In this document: positions 53,555 to 63,606 of the stretch, piece by piece
Position numbering within the stretch: position 1 is the stretch's first letter
How the letters are laid out: every line of letters starts with the position of its first letter
Source: Arthrobacter sp. MA-N2
GTDB lineage: Bacteria; Actinomycetota; Actinomycetes; Actinomycetales; Micrococcaceae
DNA: 64,000 nt
Direction: 5' to 3'
Assembly: GCF_000517125.1 (NCBI RefSeq)
Contig: NZ_KI912155.1
Span: forward strand, 3,536,029-3,600,028
Program-made: the position numbers and the translations under genes
Notes under the pieces: generated by a model
What the model saw: only the letters and a program-made list of their open reading frames with translations
Told to the model about the DNA's origin: nothing
Database searches by the model: none

Positions 53555-54683
53555 GGGTCACCGTGAACTTCGGGTTCCGGCCAATCTCGGTAGTGGGCCC
53601 GATCAGCCGCTCCAGCCCGGGGCGGTACTGCAAGTGGCTGTTGTACACAGTCCAGAGTTCCCCGCCGGAAGCCAGGACCCGTGCAGCGGCCTCGAACATC
53701 TTCGTGGCCGCACCGGCGTGGATGCTGGCGCCGAGGTGAAACGGCGGGTTCAGCAGGATGAGGTCGGCGCTGCCAGGCTCGAAAGTGGACATGGCGTCGT
53801 CCTGCACTACCGTGACCCGGCCGCCCAGCCCATTGGCCGCCGCGGTTGCCTTCGCGGACGCAACCGCTGCGGCCGATTGGTCGGTCGCAGTCACGCGGGC
53901 ATCGGGCCGGTTCCGGGCATATATCGTGGCGAGGATCCCGGTTCCGCAGCCGAGGTCAATCGCGTGGTGCGCAGGAGGGATCCGGTCCAGGAAACCCAAA
54001 AGGAAGCGTGTGCCGATGTCCAGCTTCGTACCCGAAAACGCAGCCCCGTGAGCACAGACGGTGATACCTAGCTCGGTGTTCTGCTCCGCGACGGGAAAGG
54101 TCTCCGGACCGGCCGGACGCTTGGGACCCGTGGCAAGCAGGACCCGCGACTTCCGCTGTGCGAGTTGCGGCTGCACCGACTCAAAATTGCGTTCCAGGAC
54201 GGCATTCATGCCCAGGGACATGTGCTTGACGCGCCCTCCCGCCAGCAGGACTGCGCCCGGAGCCGCAAAGCGGGCGACGGCGTCGGCGATCTCCTCCAGC
54301 TCGGCGAGCGCCTTGGGGAGTTGCATGATCACTAGCTCGGCGCCGTCGAGCAAGTCGGCTCCGAGCTCGAACTCTTCAAAGCGGCCGGACAACCCTGACG
54401 CCCCGGCGTTCGATTGGAGGGCGAGCCGGCTGACGTACAAATCCTGGTTCACGCGAACGTGCCCGACGCCGAGAGCGGCCAAAGTGCCCACGGTCAGGGC
54501 GCCGTAGCGGTCGCCTATCACCGCGACGCGAGCGTCCGGGTTGCGGATGTAGCTTGCGGCGGTCTCGAGGAGGAGCCTGTCGGTGGCGTCGTGCGCCTGC
54601 AAGTTCTCCGCTTCGACGTCGGGGAACCGGCGCAGGGTGCCGAACAGCGTCTCAAGGTGTGCATCCAGCTCGGTCAAGGTCAC
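53538..54683 (-). CDS. RlmG/RsmC-like class I SAM methyltransferase
   Basis: A 381-aa protein with tandem Rossmann-like halves. The C-terminal half has the SAM motif AIDLGCGTGILATIYA and the catalytic LNPPFHLG (N/D-P-P-F) used by guanine-N2 methyltransferases of rRNA. The N-terminal half (AVIGDRYGALTVGTLAALG) is a degenerate duplicate, as in RsmC/RlmG. Likely methylates guanine in 16S or 23S rRNA; which one cannot be told. No strong ribosome binding site was resolved. Confidence 0.87.
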   Translation of the reverse strand: MTLTELDAHLETLFGTLRRFPDVEAENLQAHDATDRLLLETAASYIRNPDARVAVIGDRYGALTVGTLAALGVGHVRVNQDLYVSRLALQSNAGASGLSGRFEEFELGADLLDGAELVIMQLPKALAELEEIADAVARFAAPGAVLLAGGRVKHMSLGMNAVLERNFESVQPQLAQRKSRVLLATGPKRPAGPETFPVAEQNTELGITVCAHGAAFSGTKLDIGTRFLLGFLDRIPPAHHAIDLGCGTGILATIYARNRPDARVTATDQSAAAVASAKATAAANGLGGRVTVVQDDAMSTFEPGSADLILLNPPFHLGASIHAGAATKMFEAAARVLASGGELWTVYNSHLQYRPGLERLIGPTTEIGRNPKFTVTRSIKR

Positions 54684-54890
54684 GGTGCACCAATCTATCC
54701 TCCCCAGGAACCCTCGACAACACGAGGTCTGCGGAGGATGGTAGAGATTGCAAGTAACCGACCGTCTGCCCGCTGCTCAAGGCCACGGCACGCGCCGCGA
54801 GCAGCCCAGACACCCCAGGGTCCGCCGCGAAGGGCGAGCCACGTTGCGGACCCCGAAGACCAGGCTCCCACTCCCCCTTGTGAGCAGATC

Positions 54891-55268
54891 ATGACCGTAA
54901 ACGTCGTCACGCAGCTTGAAGTAAAGTCACACAATTCCCCCGATGAAACCCGCCGTCCGGACAAAACCTTGGTGGAAGTCGTCACTGTCGGTGACTACAC
55001 CATTGGCCGCTTCAGCTTCGAGCCGGGCTGGACGTGGGCGGATTGCATCAAGCCCGTGGTACACACCGATTCCTGCCAGCTCAACCACGTAGGGTACTGC
55101 GTTGCCGGTGCACTGGAAGTCGAGACTACCGATGGCAAGAAGATCAGCATCTCCGCAGGAGATTCATACACCATTCCACCGGGACACAATGCTTGGGTGG
55201 TGGGCGAGGAGACCTACTCGGCCATCGAGTTCGTCAGCGCAGCGGAATATGGCGTCAAGACCGAGTAG
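54891..55268 (+). CDS. Cupin-domain protein
   Basis: A 125-aa single cupin. Beta-strands around FEPGWTWADCIKPVVHTDSCQLNHVGYCVAGALEVETTDGKKISISAGDSYTIPPGHNAWVVGEETYSAIEF contain the conserved G-x5-H...cupin 1 and G-D...P-x-G-H cupin 2 patterns. Possible metal ligands are present. Substrate unknown. ATG at 54891 is chosen; the open frame extends upstream without support. The gene precedes the GH65 fusion by 140 bp. Confidence 0.8.
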   Translation: MTVNVVTQLEVKSHNSPDETRRPDKTLVEVVTVGDYTIGRFSFEPGWTWADCIKPVVHTDSCQLNHVGYCVAGALEVETTDGKKISISAGDSYTIPPGHNAWVVGEETYSAIEFVSAAEYGVKTE

Positions 55269-55359
55269 CGGTCTGCGCCCTCTTCGGGCGCGCACCGCCG
55301 AACCTAATCCCTGAACACAGAACCTGCAGGTCATCCTGACGTGCCGGAAATCGGTCACC

Positions 55360-55374
55360 GGGACCATCGTCACT
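55360..55374. promoter_or_regulatory. DosR/DevR-like box upstream of the GH65 fusion
   Basis: GGGACCATCGTCACT lies 34 bp before the start codon. The flanks GGGACC and GTCACT match the boxes at 10-20 kb; the central AT is less typical. Confidence 0.45.
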
Positions 55375-55408
55375 GGCCGCCCGGACTGATAGCTGGTAGG
55401 GATGTGTC

Positions 55409-58400
55409 ATGACGGAGTCACTTACGGCCGCGGCCGCTTTGTCACCTTTTGACGTTGTGATCTTTGACCTGGATGGCGTGGTCACGGACACGGCTTCGGT
55501 GCATGAGGCAGCGTGGAGGGACCTCTTCGACGAGGTGTTGAAGGACCGCCGTGTGCCGCCGACGGCGCGGAGGGACCCCTTCAGCAGCAGTGACTACCTG
55601 AAGTACGTAGACGGCAGACCACGGGAGGACGGTGTAAGGGCCTTCCTCGGTTCCCGTGGCATCGAACTGCCTGCGAGTGATGCCTTGGATCCTGCCGGCG
55701 AATGGTCGGTCCACGGCCTGGCCGAACGGAAGAACCAGCTGTTCAGGAAGCGGCTTGGACGCGAAGGGGCGGCACCCTTCCCCGGGACAGTGGCGCTTCT
55801 TGAACGGCTGCGGTCAGGGCGGATTCCCGTGGTCCTGGCAACGTCAAGCCGGAACACCTCCGCTGTCCTGGCCGCCGCCGGGCTGTCGAATGCTTTCGAC
55901 CTGGTCATTGATGGTGCCGTGGCCGGCGAGTTGGGGCTGGCAGGCAAACCTGACCCGGCCTTGTTCCTTGAGGTCGCGCATCGTTTGGGAGTCCCGCCCG
56001 CCCGCGCCGTCGTGATTGAAGATGCCGTGGCCGGGGTTGAAGCGGCCCACAGTGGGGGCTTTGGGCTTGTCGTCGGGATCGACAGGGCGGATGTCAGGAG
56101 GTCCGAGCTCGAGGCGGCCGGTGCCGACGTCGTACTGACCGACGTTGGCCAGCTGGATCTGGGCCGCGTTCTCACCGACCCATGGCGCCTTGTCTATGAG
56201 GGGTACGATCCAGCCCACGAAGGCCACCGGGAAGCACTGACCACGCTCGGTAACGGGTACTTGGCAGTGCGCGGTGCGGCTCCGGAGAGCAGGATGAGCG
56301 AGGTCCGGTATCCAGGCACTTACCTTGCCGGTGTCTACAACAGATTGGTCAGTACCGTGCAAGGCCAGTCGATTGAAGACGAACATATGGTCAATGTTCC
56401 CAACTGGCTGATCCTGGACGTCCGGCTGGATGGGACGGACTGGTGGTCCGGAGGCGGCTTGAAGATCCGTCGTGAGAGGCGTGTGCTCGACCTTCGTCGG
56501 GCTACCTTGCAGCGGGAAGTCGTGCTGGAGGCGGATGACGGGCGGCGGTTGGAACTGGTTCAGCGCCGGTTCGTATCGATGGCCCACCCTCATCTGATGG
56601 CACTGGAGACAACTCTTACGGCCAGGGGCTGGAGCGCGTCCGTCAGTATCCGCAGCGGAGTGGACACCGGCGTGACCAACGAAAATGTCCCGGAGGACGC
56701 TCTCCTTTCCCACCGTCATCTAGCGGTCCTCAACGTGTCCGGACCAGCAGAGCCGATCCCGGTGATAGAAGTTGAGACCAGCCAAAGTCATATCAGGATC
56801 GCGACAGCGCTTCAGACCCGGGTTTCAGGATTGGAAAGCAATGGCGCACCCGGGGAGGAAGCCGGATTGTATTACCGCTCCTTCGAGGTCCCGCTGAGCG
56901 ATGCCACGCCCCTCGTTGTGTCCAAGACGGCAGCAATCGTGACCTCCCGCGACGGCGCTATCTCCTCACCCGCATCCGGGGCGAGGTTGGTGCTCAGTAC
57001 CGCCGGGCACCGCTTTGACCTCATGCTCGCCGAGCATGAGGCTGCTTGGGGAAGATTGCTGCATTTGTTCGTTATATGCATTGACGGGAGCCCTCAGGTC
57101 CAGCTGATCCTGAATCTTCATGTCTTCCACGTTTTGCAGACCCTTAGCCCGCACACCACTCAACTGGACGCCGGTGTGCCGGCCCGCGGGCTGCATGGAG
57201 AAGGGTACCGGGGCCACATCTTCTGGGATGAGCTCTTCGTCCTGCCCCTTCTCACTTCCCGTATGCCCTCTGTTGCCCGCTCCCTCATCGACTACCGCTG
57301 GCGCCGGCTGCCCGCGGCAAGGGATGCAGCCGCTGCAGCGGGGTTCCAGGGGGCGCTGTTCCCCTGGCAGAGCGGCAGCGACGGCAGGGACGAGACTCCC
57401 CGTTGGCTTTTCAACCGGCGATCCGGCAGATGGGTACCAGACTATTCCCATCTTCAACGGCATGCCGGCATGGCCGTGGCCTTCAACGCATGGCAGTATT
57501 TTCTGGCCACGCAAGACCGGGGGTGGCTCCTGCATCATGGCGCCGAACTCGTGGTGGAGGTAGCGCGGCTGGTCGCCTCCATGTCCGAATACGACGACGC
57601 AGAGGACCGCTTCCATCTTCGCGGAGTCATGGGCCCTGACGAATACCACACAGGCTACCCGGACAATCCCGGCGGGGGATTAAACGACAATGCGTACACG
57701 AACGTCATGGCCGCATGGGTTTGCGAACAGGCCCACGAGATCATGACGATGCTTCACGGCTACGACCTGGAAGATCTTCGCGGACGCCTGTCAATAGATC
57801 CGGCCGAGATGGAAGACTGGCTGCACGTCAGCAAACGGATGTTCGTACCGTTCTTTAGCGGAGACATCATCATTAGCCAGTTCGATGGCTATGAAGACTT
57901 GGAGGAACTCGACTGGGAACACTACCGGGGCAAATACAAGAACATTGAACGCCTCGACCTGATCCTGGAAGCCGAGGGCGACAGCACTAACCGGTACCGG
58001 CTGGCCAAACAGGCTGACGTGCTGATGCTCCTGTACGTGCTGGGGGAGCAGGAGTTGGTGCTTTTCCTGGCCCGGCTGGGTTACACAGTGAGCGCAGAGC
58101 AACTCGCTGCGACAGTTGAGTACTACCTCGCGCGCACGGCGCATGGCTCCACCCTCAGCCGTGTGGCCCATGCCTCGGTGCTGGCGGCAATGGACCCGGA
58201 CCGGGCCTGGAACACCTTCAGAGAAGCGCTCACTGCCGACCTTGACGACACGCAGGGAGGCACCACGCACACGGGTATTCACCTTGGCGCCATGGCAGGG
58301 ACGATCGATGTGATCCAGCGCAGCTTCGCCGGACTGAGAATCACCAAGGATGCACTCCTTTTCTCCCCGAAGATGCCCAAAGGGATACGCGCAGTGTCCT

Positions 58401-58582
58401 TCCGTGTCCGGTACCGGGACCAATTGCTCGAGGTCAGCCTGGACCACGCCACCTTGACTGTTTCAGCAGCACCCGGAGACTCAGCAGCGGTCTGCATACG
58501 GGTCGGTTCCGACGAGGTCCTTTTGGGCGCGGGGAGCGTGCGGAAATTCGTGCTGGGCGAACCAGGCACCACGGCCGCCTGA
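55409..58582 (+). CDS. Beta-phosphoglucomutase / GH65 glycoside phosphorylase fusion
   Basis: A 1057-aa bifunctional enzyme. Residues about 12-255 are a HAD beta-phosphoglucomutase (FDVVIFDLDGVVTDTASVHEAAW, nucleophile D20, D22 acid/base). Residues 270-1050 are a GH65 phosphorylase with N-terminal beta-sandwich, (alpha/alpha)6 barrel and general acid E745 in GVMGPDEYHTG. GH65 enzymes phosphorolyse trehalose, kojibiose or nigerose to beta-glucose 1-phosphate, which the HAD domain would isomerise to glucose 6-phosphate. The linkage specificity is not determined. Mycobacterial OtsB1 (DosR regulon) is a comparable fusion. A DosR-like box precedes it. Confidence 0.9.
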   Translation: MTESLTAAAALSPFDVVIFDLDGVVTDTASVHEAAWRDLFDEVLKDRRVPPTARRDPFSSSDYLKYVDGRPREDGVRAFLGSRGIELPASDALDPAGEWSVHGLAERKNQLFRKRLGREGAAPFPGTVALLERLRSGRIPVVLATSSRNTSAVLAAAGLSNAFDLVIDGAVAGELGLAGKPDPALFLEVAHRLGVPPARAVVIEDAVAGVEAAHSGGFGLVVGIDRADVRRSELEAAGADVVLTDVGQLDLGRVLTDPWRLVYEGYDPAHEGHREALTTLGNGYLAVRGAAPESRMSEVRYPGTYLAGVYNRLVSTVQGQSIEDEHMVNVPNWLILDVRLDGTDWWSGGGLKIRRERRVLDLRRATLQREVVLEADDGRRLELVQRRFVSMAHPHLMALETTLTARGWSASVSIRSGVDTGVTNENVPEDALLSHRHLAVLNVSGPAEPIPVIEVETSQSHIRIATALQTRVSGLESNGAPGEEAGLYYRSFEVPLSDATPLVVSKTAAIVTSRDGAISSPASGARLVLSTAGHRFDLMLAEHEAAWGRLLHLFVICIDGSPQVQLILNLHVFHVLQTLSPHTTQLDAGVPARGLHGEGYRGHIFWDELFVLPLLTSRMPSVARSLIDYRWRRLPAARDAAAAAGFQGALFPWQSGSDGRDETPRWLFNRRSGRWVPDYSHLQRHAGMAVAFNAWQYFLATQDRGWLLHHGAELVVEVARLVASMSEYDDAEDRFHLRGVMGPDEYHTGYPDNPGGGLNDNAYTNVMAAWVCEQAHEIMTMLHGYDLEDLRGRLSIDPAEMEDWLHVSKRMFVPFFSGDIIISQFDGYEDLEELDWEHYRGKYKNIERLDLILEAEGDSTNRYRLAKQADVLMLLYVLGEQELVLFLARLGYTVSAEQLAATVEYYLARTAHGSTLSRVAHASVLAAMDPDRAWNTFREALTADLDDTQGGTTHTGIHLGAMAGTIDVIQRSFAGLRITKDALLFSPKMPKGIRAVSFRVRYRDQLLEVSLDHATLTVSAAPGDSAAVCIRVGSDEVLLGAGSVRKFVLGEPGTTAA

Positions 58583-58677
58583 ACTCGTCGCCGGCAGCAG
58601 CAGCAGCAGGCCAAGGATAGAAGGCGACCGGATGTCGCGATGGTTCAACCCGGCATACCGGCTATCGGAGATACGGG

Positions 58678-61452
58678 TCAGCCCGGGTCCGATCGTTGCT
58701 GTTGTGTCTTCCATCGCCGCCTATATCGCCACAGTTCGTCCGTCCCCCACACGATGAAGGGGAAGGGGACCAGGGCCAGGATCTGCCATGGCTCCGGTGG
58801 ACGGGTACCGAAAATTCCCTGGAGTGGTGGCAGAGCGACCACTGCGGCGGTGAAGGCGATTTCGAAAGCGATGCCCCAAAGCAACAGGCGATTACTGAAA
58901 AGCCCGATTTGAGCCAGCGATGCAGTCTGGGTCCGGGCGGCCATGGCAGTGCCTATCTGACAGGCGACAATCCCCAGGAAGCTAATGGTGGTGGCCTGCA
59001 TCCCGACCAGGTGAAGGGGGCCTGTGCGGGTGTCTGCGCCGTAGTACCAGCCGCCCATGAGCAATGTGGTGAAGAACGCCGCCGTCACGAGCACCGCTGA
59101 TACACCGCCCAGCAGGCCCCAGGCCCGGGCAAGCATGGGTCCGTCGATGACGTTTTGTCCCCGTTGACGGGGTGGCCGGGTCATGGTTCCGGGTTCTTCG
59201 CGTTCGCGTCCGAGCGCAAGGGCCGGGAGGGTTTCGGTGCCCAGGTCGATCGCGAGGATCTGCATGACGGTGAGGGGAAGGGGGATGTTGGCGCCGGAAG
59301 CTGCGTAGATCAAGAATGGGATGACCTCGGGGGTGGCGTGGGCGAAGATGTAGACGATGAATTTGCGGACGTTGTCGTAGACCTGTCGTCCGGCCTGGAC
59401 GGCGCTGACTATGGAGGCGAAATTGTCGTCAGTGAGGATCATGGTGGCGGCTTCGCGGGCGACGTCGGTTCCGGATCTTCCCATGGCCACGCCGATATCG
59501 GCCCGTCGGAGGGCAGGGGCGTCGTTGACGCCATCACCGGTCATGGCGACGACCTTTCCCAGATCGCGCAGGGCATCGGCAATGCGCAGTTTGGCTTCGG
59601 GCGAACTGCGGGCGAAGATCAATTCTTCGCCGTTGTTGAGAAGGTCGTCGAGGGCCTTTTCGGGCATCAGGTCCAGCTCCGCGCCAGTGATGATGCGTGT
59701 GCCTCCGTCTCCGATACCGACCCGGGAGGCGATGCCGCGGGCGGTGAGTCCGTGGTCGCCGGTGACGATGATGAGCCGGATTCCTGCGGTGTGGCACCGC
59801 GCGACGGCGTCAGGGACTTCGGGGCGCGGCGGGTCGAACATGGCAACGAGTCCCAGGAGAGTCAGGCCTTGTTCGGCTTTCTCCCGGAGCAGCGCAGTGT
59901 CCTCTTGAGGGGTGAGGTCCCGTTCTGCAATTGCCAGGATCCTCAGGCCCTGACCGGCCCAGCTGTCCACGATCGAAGCCGCGGCGTCGCGCTCCACCCT
60001 GGTCAGTGGCCGCGTGCCCCCGGCTGTTGCGATCCCGGTGCACAGGGGCAGCAGCTCCTCGGGGGCGCCCTTGCAATGCACGCGGATACCGTCGGGGGTG
60101 CGATCGATAGTGGACATGCGCCGCAGCGCGGGGTCGAAATGGAACTGGGTCAACCGTTCCACGGTGTGCGGGTCCGCGCCCACCCTGAGGGCGTTGGCAG
60201 CGTGCAGCAGGGCCAGTTCGGTGGGGTCGCCGCGTTCATTGCCTTCGCCGTCGATACCGGCGTTATTGCATGCCGCCGAGGCCGCGGCCAACCTCCACGG
60301 CGGGGAGCCGGGCATTATCGGAGGTGGTGGCGTATCCAGGCCGAGGTAACCGCCTGAAGTCCAGATGGTGGTGACGCGCATCAGGTTCATGGTCAAGGTA
60401 CCGGTCTTGTCCGTACAGATGACGCTGGTAGAGCCCAGGGTTTCGACCGCGGAGATCCGTTTCACCAAGGCTCCCCGACGCGCCAGGACGCGTACGCCTA
60501 CGGCCAAGGCAAGGGTGATGGTGGGAAGCAGGCCTTCGGGGACATTGGCGACAAGGAGCCCAATCGCGAAGTTCAAGGTGTCGCTCAGCGAAAGACCGCC
60601 GAGAAGGGTGCCCACCGGGATGAACGCGATGCCCATCCCGACGGCGACGACGGCTATGATCCGCGCCACCCTGGTGACCTGCTTTTCAAGAGGGCTTTGG
60701 TCGTGGCCGACGCGTTCGGAGAGCGCGGCAATCCGGCCGAGTTCGGTGTGCATTCCAGTGGCGAAAACCACGGCGAGGGCTTCCCCGCCGGTGCAGCTGG
60801 TGCCGCTGAAGACCATGTCCGTGGCCTGAAGCAGCGGACCCTCCGGCGGCCGGTCCTCTGCGCTCCGGGGAACAGGGAGGGATTCCCCGGTCAGGGTGGA
60901 GAGGTCCATTTCCACCGAACCCTCGAGGAGCCGGGCATCGGCGCTGACACGATCGCCTTCGCGCACCACCAGCACATCGCCGGGGACAAGCAGTCCGGCC
61001 GGGATTTGCCTCTCCCCGCCATCCCGCAGGACACGGGCCTGCGGGGGAAGGTAAGCGGACAGGGCTTCGACAGCCCGTTCCGCGTGGCGTTCCTGGAGGA
61101 AGGCGAACCCGGCGTTAAGAAGGATGACGGCGATGATTGCCGCTGCCAAAGCGGCTGATCCGCTGAAATAGCTCAGGAGCGCCGCAAGCCAGAGCAGCAG
61201 CGCGAGCGGGTGTGCCAATTGCCGCACGATCTGGCGCGGCCACTGCCGCCCTCCATGTCGGGTGAGCTCGTTCGGCCCGTATGCCACCAGGCGCCGTGCC
61301 GCTTCCCGCTCCGACAACCCCGTACGGCTCGCCCGCAGGTCACGAAGCATCCTCTGAGCGGTTGCCCGCGGGTCCGAAGCCCCACGAAACTCGCCCGTGC
61401 CACTTGGGGAAGAGGACGTTTCGGGCGCGAATGGATCGACATACGGTTCCAT
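58678..61452 (-). CDS. P-type cation-transporting ATPase (CtpF-like, P2 type)
   Basis: A 924-aa pump with about 10 TM segments. Order: actuator TGE (188-190), TM4 motif [11 protein letters not shown], phosphorylation D348 in [12 protein letters not shown], hinge [11 protein letters not shown], and C-terminal TM5-10. The PEGL form and layout match Ca2+/Na+/Mg-type P2 ATPases such as mycobacterial CtpF, a DosR-regulon gene. The first hydrophilic residues ([16 protein letters not shown]) are the likely start at 61452; the frame is open through the tRNA region but that part is not coding. Ion specificity is unknown. Confidence 0.9.
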   Translation of the reverse strand: MEPYVDPFAPETSSSPSGTGEFRGASDPRATAQRMLRDLRASRTGLSEREAARRLVAYGPNELTRHGGRQWPRQIVRQLAHPLALLLWLAALLSYFSGSAALAAAIIAVILLNAGFAFLQERHAERAVEALSAYLPPQARVLRDGGERQIPAGLLVPGDVLVVREGDRVSADARLLEGSVEMDLSTLTGESLPVPRSAEDRPPEGPLLQATDMVFSGTSCTGGEALAVVFATGMHTELGRIAALSERVGHDQSPLEKQVTRVARIIAVVAVGMGIAFIPVGTLLGGLSLSDTLNFAIGLLVANVPEGLLPTITLALAVGVRVLARRGALVKRISAVETLGSTSVICTDKTGTLTMNLMRVTTIWTSGGYLGLDTPPPPIMPGSPPWRLAAASAACNNAGIDGEGNERGDPTELALLHAANALRVGADPHTVERLTQFHFDPALRRMSTIDRTPDGIRVHCKGAPEELLPLCTGIATAGGTRPLTRVERDAAASIVDSWAGQGLRILAIAERDLTPQEDTALLREKAEQGLTLLGLVAMFDPPRPEVPDAVARCHTAGIRLIIVTGDHGLTARGIASRVGIGDGGTRIITGAELDLMPEKALDDLLNNGEELIFARSSPEAKLRIADALRDLGKVVAMTGDGVNDAPALRRADIGVAMGRSGTDVAREAATMILTDDNFASIVSAVQAGRQVYDNVRKFIVYIFAHATPEVIPFLIYAASGANIPLPLTVMQILAIDLGTETLPALALGREREEPGTMTRPPRQRGQNVIDGPMLARAWGLLGGVSAVLVTAAFFTTLLMGGWYYGADTRTGPLHLVGMQATTISFLGIVACQIGTAMAARTQTASLAQIGLFSNRLLLWGIAFEIAFTAAVVALPPLQGIFGTRPPEPWQILALVPFPFIVWGTDELWRYRRRWKTQQQRSDPG

Positions 61453-61530
61453 GGAGCTAGTAGAGCGCGAATCAGCGCAGGGCGCCAGTGACCCCGGAAG
61501 CGGGCTTATGCCCTGACTGGTTCGGGCCGC

Positions 61531-61545
61531 AGGGACCGTAACCCC
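61531..61545. promoter_or_regulatory. DosR/DevR-like box upstream of the P-type ATPase
   Basis: AGGGACCGTAACCCC lies 79-93 bp before the ATPase start. It is the least symmetrical of the set, with a good GGTCCCT half on the minus strand. Confidence 0.35.
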
Positions 61546-61584
61546 GCCACTGGCCACACGAGCGCCCGGCGAATAAATAAGGCC

Positions 61585-61621
61585 TTGCCTGAAACGTGAA
61601 CCAGATTCACGTTTCAGGCAA
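61585..61621 (-). terminator. Terminator of tRNA-Ala
   Basis: Perfect 16-bp stem (TTGCCTGAAACGTGAA, 61585-61600, with 61606-61621) and a 5-nt loop. On the minus strand it is followed by GGCCTTATTTATTC. Lies 12 bp after the tRNA 3' end. Confidence 0.85.
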
Positions 61622-61632
61622 TGCCTCCAAAG

Positions 61633-61705
61633 TGGAGCTGAGGGGACTCGAACCCCTGACCCCCTGCATGCCATGCAGGTGCGCTACCAGCTGCGCCACA
61701 GCCCC
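61633..61705 (-). tRNA. tRNA-Ala (anticodon GGC)
   Basis: A 73-nt cloverleaf. Acceptor GGGGCTG/CAGCTCC, D-arm GCGCAGCTGGTAGCGC, anticodon stem CCTGC/GCAGG with loop ATGGCAT (anticodon GGC, reads GCC/GCU), T-arm with GGTTCGAGTCC. The gene encodes no CCA; position 73 is A. It lies upstream of the P-type ATPase, both on the minus strand, separated by a terminator. Confidence 0.96.
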
Positions 61706-61812
61706 AAACTTTGCTTGCCGGGAACTTCCATCCCCGTCGGAGCAACTCGTCAATACTAAACCACAACGATGTGAGATAGGAAATCGATCACTCTTGACTC
61801 CGGAGACAGCAA

Positions 61813-61840
61813 AGGTGCGGTCGATTGCTCGACCGCACCT
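61813..61840. terminator. Hairpin after the NAD-epimerase gene
   Basis: Perfect 12-bp stem AGGTGCGGTCGA (61813-61824) / 61829-61840 with a TTGC loop. It lies 124 bp beyond the stop of the leftward epimerase gene, upstream of the tRNA. A/T-poor tail. Confidence 0.6.
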
Positions 61841-61964
61841 CCCCCCATTACTGCCCTTCAACTCGTTTCTGCACTACACAGCACTACACAGCACAGCACT
61901 ACTCAACGAGCCATTGAACTGAGTCTAGGGGTTTAATGGCCATAAAACAAACCATTCAACCGGT

Positions 61965-62915
61965 TTATGATCGACCCTGTCGCGGGGAGGCTCGATAGGA
62001 AGCACAAAAATCTGCAAGTGCCCCGCCGAAAGTCTCTTGTTCGTGCCCCGCGGTCCGCCAAAGACCTTGAGAGGAATACCAGTGATCCTTCGTCACCAGG
62101 GCAAGCTGATGCCTGCTGAATCCGGCAGTTCGCAAAGCCTCGCTGGCACGTTCGTCGTCCCCCAGGAGCCTCGGGGATTCCATACCGAATGCCTCAGCCA
62201 CACTTTGCAGGAGGGTGGACACCGGAACGGGCTCCGGATAAGCGGCGTGGAACGCTTGTCCGGATTGCCGAGGCGCCAGGGCAAGCCCGGAAACCAGCCT
62301 TCCCAACGCCTCCGCACTAATGATCGAGAGCAACGCCGAGCCGTCACCGGGCCACCCGCCCGCGACCTTGATGATCCTCAGCAAGCCCGGAACGAACCAG
62401 CGATCTCCGGCCCCGAAGACGAGGTTTGGACGAACAACTTCACCGCCGTAGCCGAGAATCATGCGTTCGGCCACGGCGCGGCTGGCACTGGTCACGGAAG
62501 CAGGGTGATAGTCGGCCTCCGATTCGCGGAGACCACGGTGGGGGCCGGTACCGTAAACACTGCATGTACTGACATAGATCACTCGACGGACACCGGCCTG
62601 CTGGCACTGCTCAATGAGGTTTCCGGTGCCCCTCTCATTGACCTCCCGGGCGAGCCCGCGGTCGGAACCTACATAGGATGCGGCGTGGACAACAACATCC
62701 ATATTGGCCAGGAAAGGGATCAGGCTCCCCGGGACGGAAATATCGGCGGCCGCAATGATAACGTTATTGTTTCGTCGCCTTGCCACCGGGCTTCGTGAGA
62801 GTGCAACAACGTGCGCCCCTCCGGATCCGGAAAGTGAGGCTACAACCCGACTTCCAATAAAGCCTGACGAACCCAGGACGAGAATCCGGGGTGGGCGGTC
62901 AACAACCGTTGGCAT
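61965..62915 (-). CDS. NAD(P)-dependent epimerase/dehydratase-like SDR (GblE-like)
   Basis: A 316-aa extended SDR. Rossmann motif LVLGSSGFIGSRV (13-25), DMDVVVHAAS-type NAD-binding loop, YVSTCSVYG, RPNLVFGAGDRWFVPG. The usual catalytic YxxxK is replaced: the aligned region reads T-S-A-S-R-A-V-A-E, so Tyr becomes Thr and Lys becomes Arg. Similar 'epimerases' accompany AfsA-type synthases, and in Rhodococcus the trio gblA/gblE/gblR has been described. The probable role is a reductive step in butyrolactone-like signal synthesis. ATG 62915 after GGTGAGGGCA; divergent from the receptor gene. Confidence 0.85.
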   Translation of the reverse strand: MPTVVDRPPRILVLGSSGFIGSRVVASLSGSGGAHVVALSRSPVARRRNNNVIIAAADISVPGSLIPFLANMDVVVHAASYVGSDRGLAREVNERGTGNLIEQCQQAGVRRVIYVSTCSVYGTGPHRGLRESEADYHPASVTSASRAVAERMILGYGGEVVRPNLVFGAGDRWFVPGLLRIIKVAGGWPGDGSALLSIISAEALGRLVSGLALAPRQSGQAFHAAYPEPVPVSTLLQSVAEAFGMESPRLLGDDERASEALRTAGFSRHQLALVTKDHWYSSQGLWRTAGHEQETFGGALADFCASYRASPRQGRS

Positions 62916-62999
62916 TGCCCTCACCGATCTTCCGAGTCCGTCAGATTCATGTACCCAAGTATCCCGGACGTAGAAACCGGAGAGGTCACCGCGCTGATC

Positions 63000-63605
63000 A
63001 TGCAACAACGTGCCAAAGCCACCCGAGCTGCAGTGATTGAGGGAGCAGCGTCGATCTTTGAAGAGGTCGGCTACGGGAATGCGAGCCTCAGTGACGTCAC
63101 TGAGCGCGCCTCGGTCACCAAAGGCGCCCTTTACTTCCATTTCAAGTCGAAAGAAAACCTGGCGCTCGCAGTCATCGCCGAACAGCACAATATTGTGCGC
63201 GTTGCGGGAGAGAAGATCGCCGCCGCGGGGCTTCCGGCATTGCAGACCATGATCGCTATGTGCCGCACTTTCGGGCAACAATTGCTCGATGAACCGATTG
63301 TGCGGGCTGGAATCCGGCTGACGTTTGAGGCCTCGGCATTCAATGCGGACGTCAAAGGTCCGTACTCCGATTGGGTCGCCACCATGGAGATGCTGACGCG
63401 CCAAGCCCAACTGGAGGGTGACGTGCGTCCAGACGTCGTGGCCGCGGACTTCGCACGGTACCTGGTTGCGTCCTTCACGGGAGTCCAGATGGTTTCCAAC
63501 GTACTGACTGAACGACGCGATGTCCTCAAAAGGATTGACGACATGTGGCGTTTCATGATGCCCGCCATCGCGCCGGTTCGGCCGCAGGATTCAGGAACTC
63601 CCTGA
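63000..63605 (+). CDS. TetR-family receptor, gamma-butyrolactone (ScbR/ArpA)-like
   Basis: About 201 residues beginning MQQRAKATRAAVIEGAASIFEEVGYGNASLSDVTERASVTKGALYFHFKSKENLALAVI, a HTH sequence very close to the ScbR/ArpA receptor group (GALYFHF.SKE.LA). Length and the C-terminal ligand domain fit a GBL-binding repressor. An ATG at 62949 extends the frame by 17 codons but the family begins at 63000. Neither has a clear ribosome binding site. Divergent from the epimerase and convergent with the afsA-like gene, as in butyrolactone loci. Confidence 0.85.
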   Translation: MQQRAKATRAAVIEGAASIFEEVGYGNASLSDVTERASVTKGALYFHFKSKENLALAVIAEQHNIVRVAGEKIAAAGLPALQTMIAMCRTFGQQLLDEPIVRAGIRLTFEASAFNADVKGPYSDWVATMEMLTRQAQLEGDVRPDVVAADFARYLVASFTGVQMVSNVLTERRDVLKRIDDMWRFMMPAIAPVRPQDSGTP

Positions 63606-63606
63606 A

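Noticed and set aside
61453..61674. Upstream extension of the P-type ATPase frame ([15 protein letters not shown]...)
   Set aside because: It reads through tRNA-Ala and its terminator; the real start is near 61452.
61949..61966. AAACC...GGTTT dyad resembling a butyrolactone-receptor operator
   Set aside because: It lies at the 3' end of the epimerase gene, not upstream of any gene, so an operator role is unlikely.
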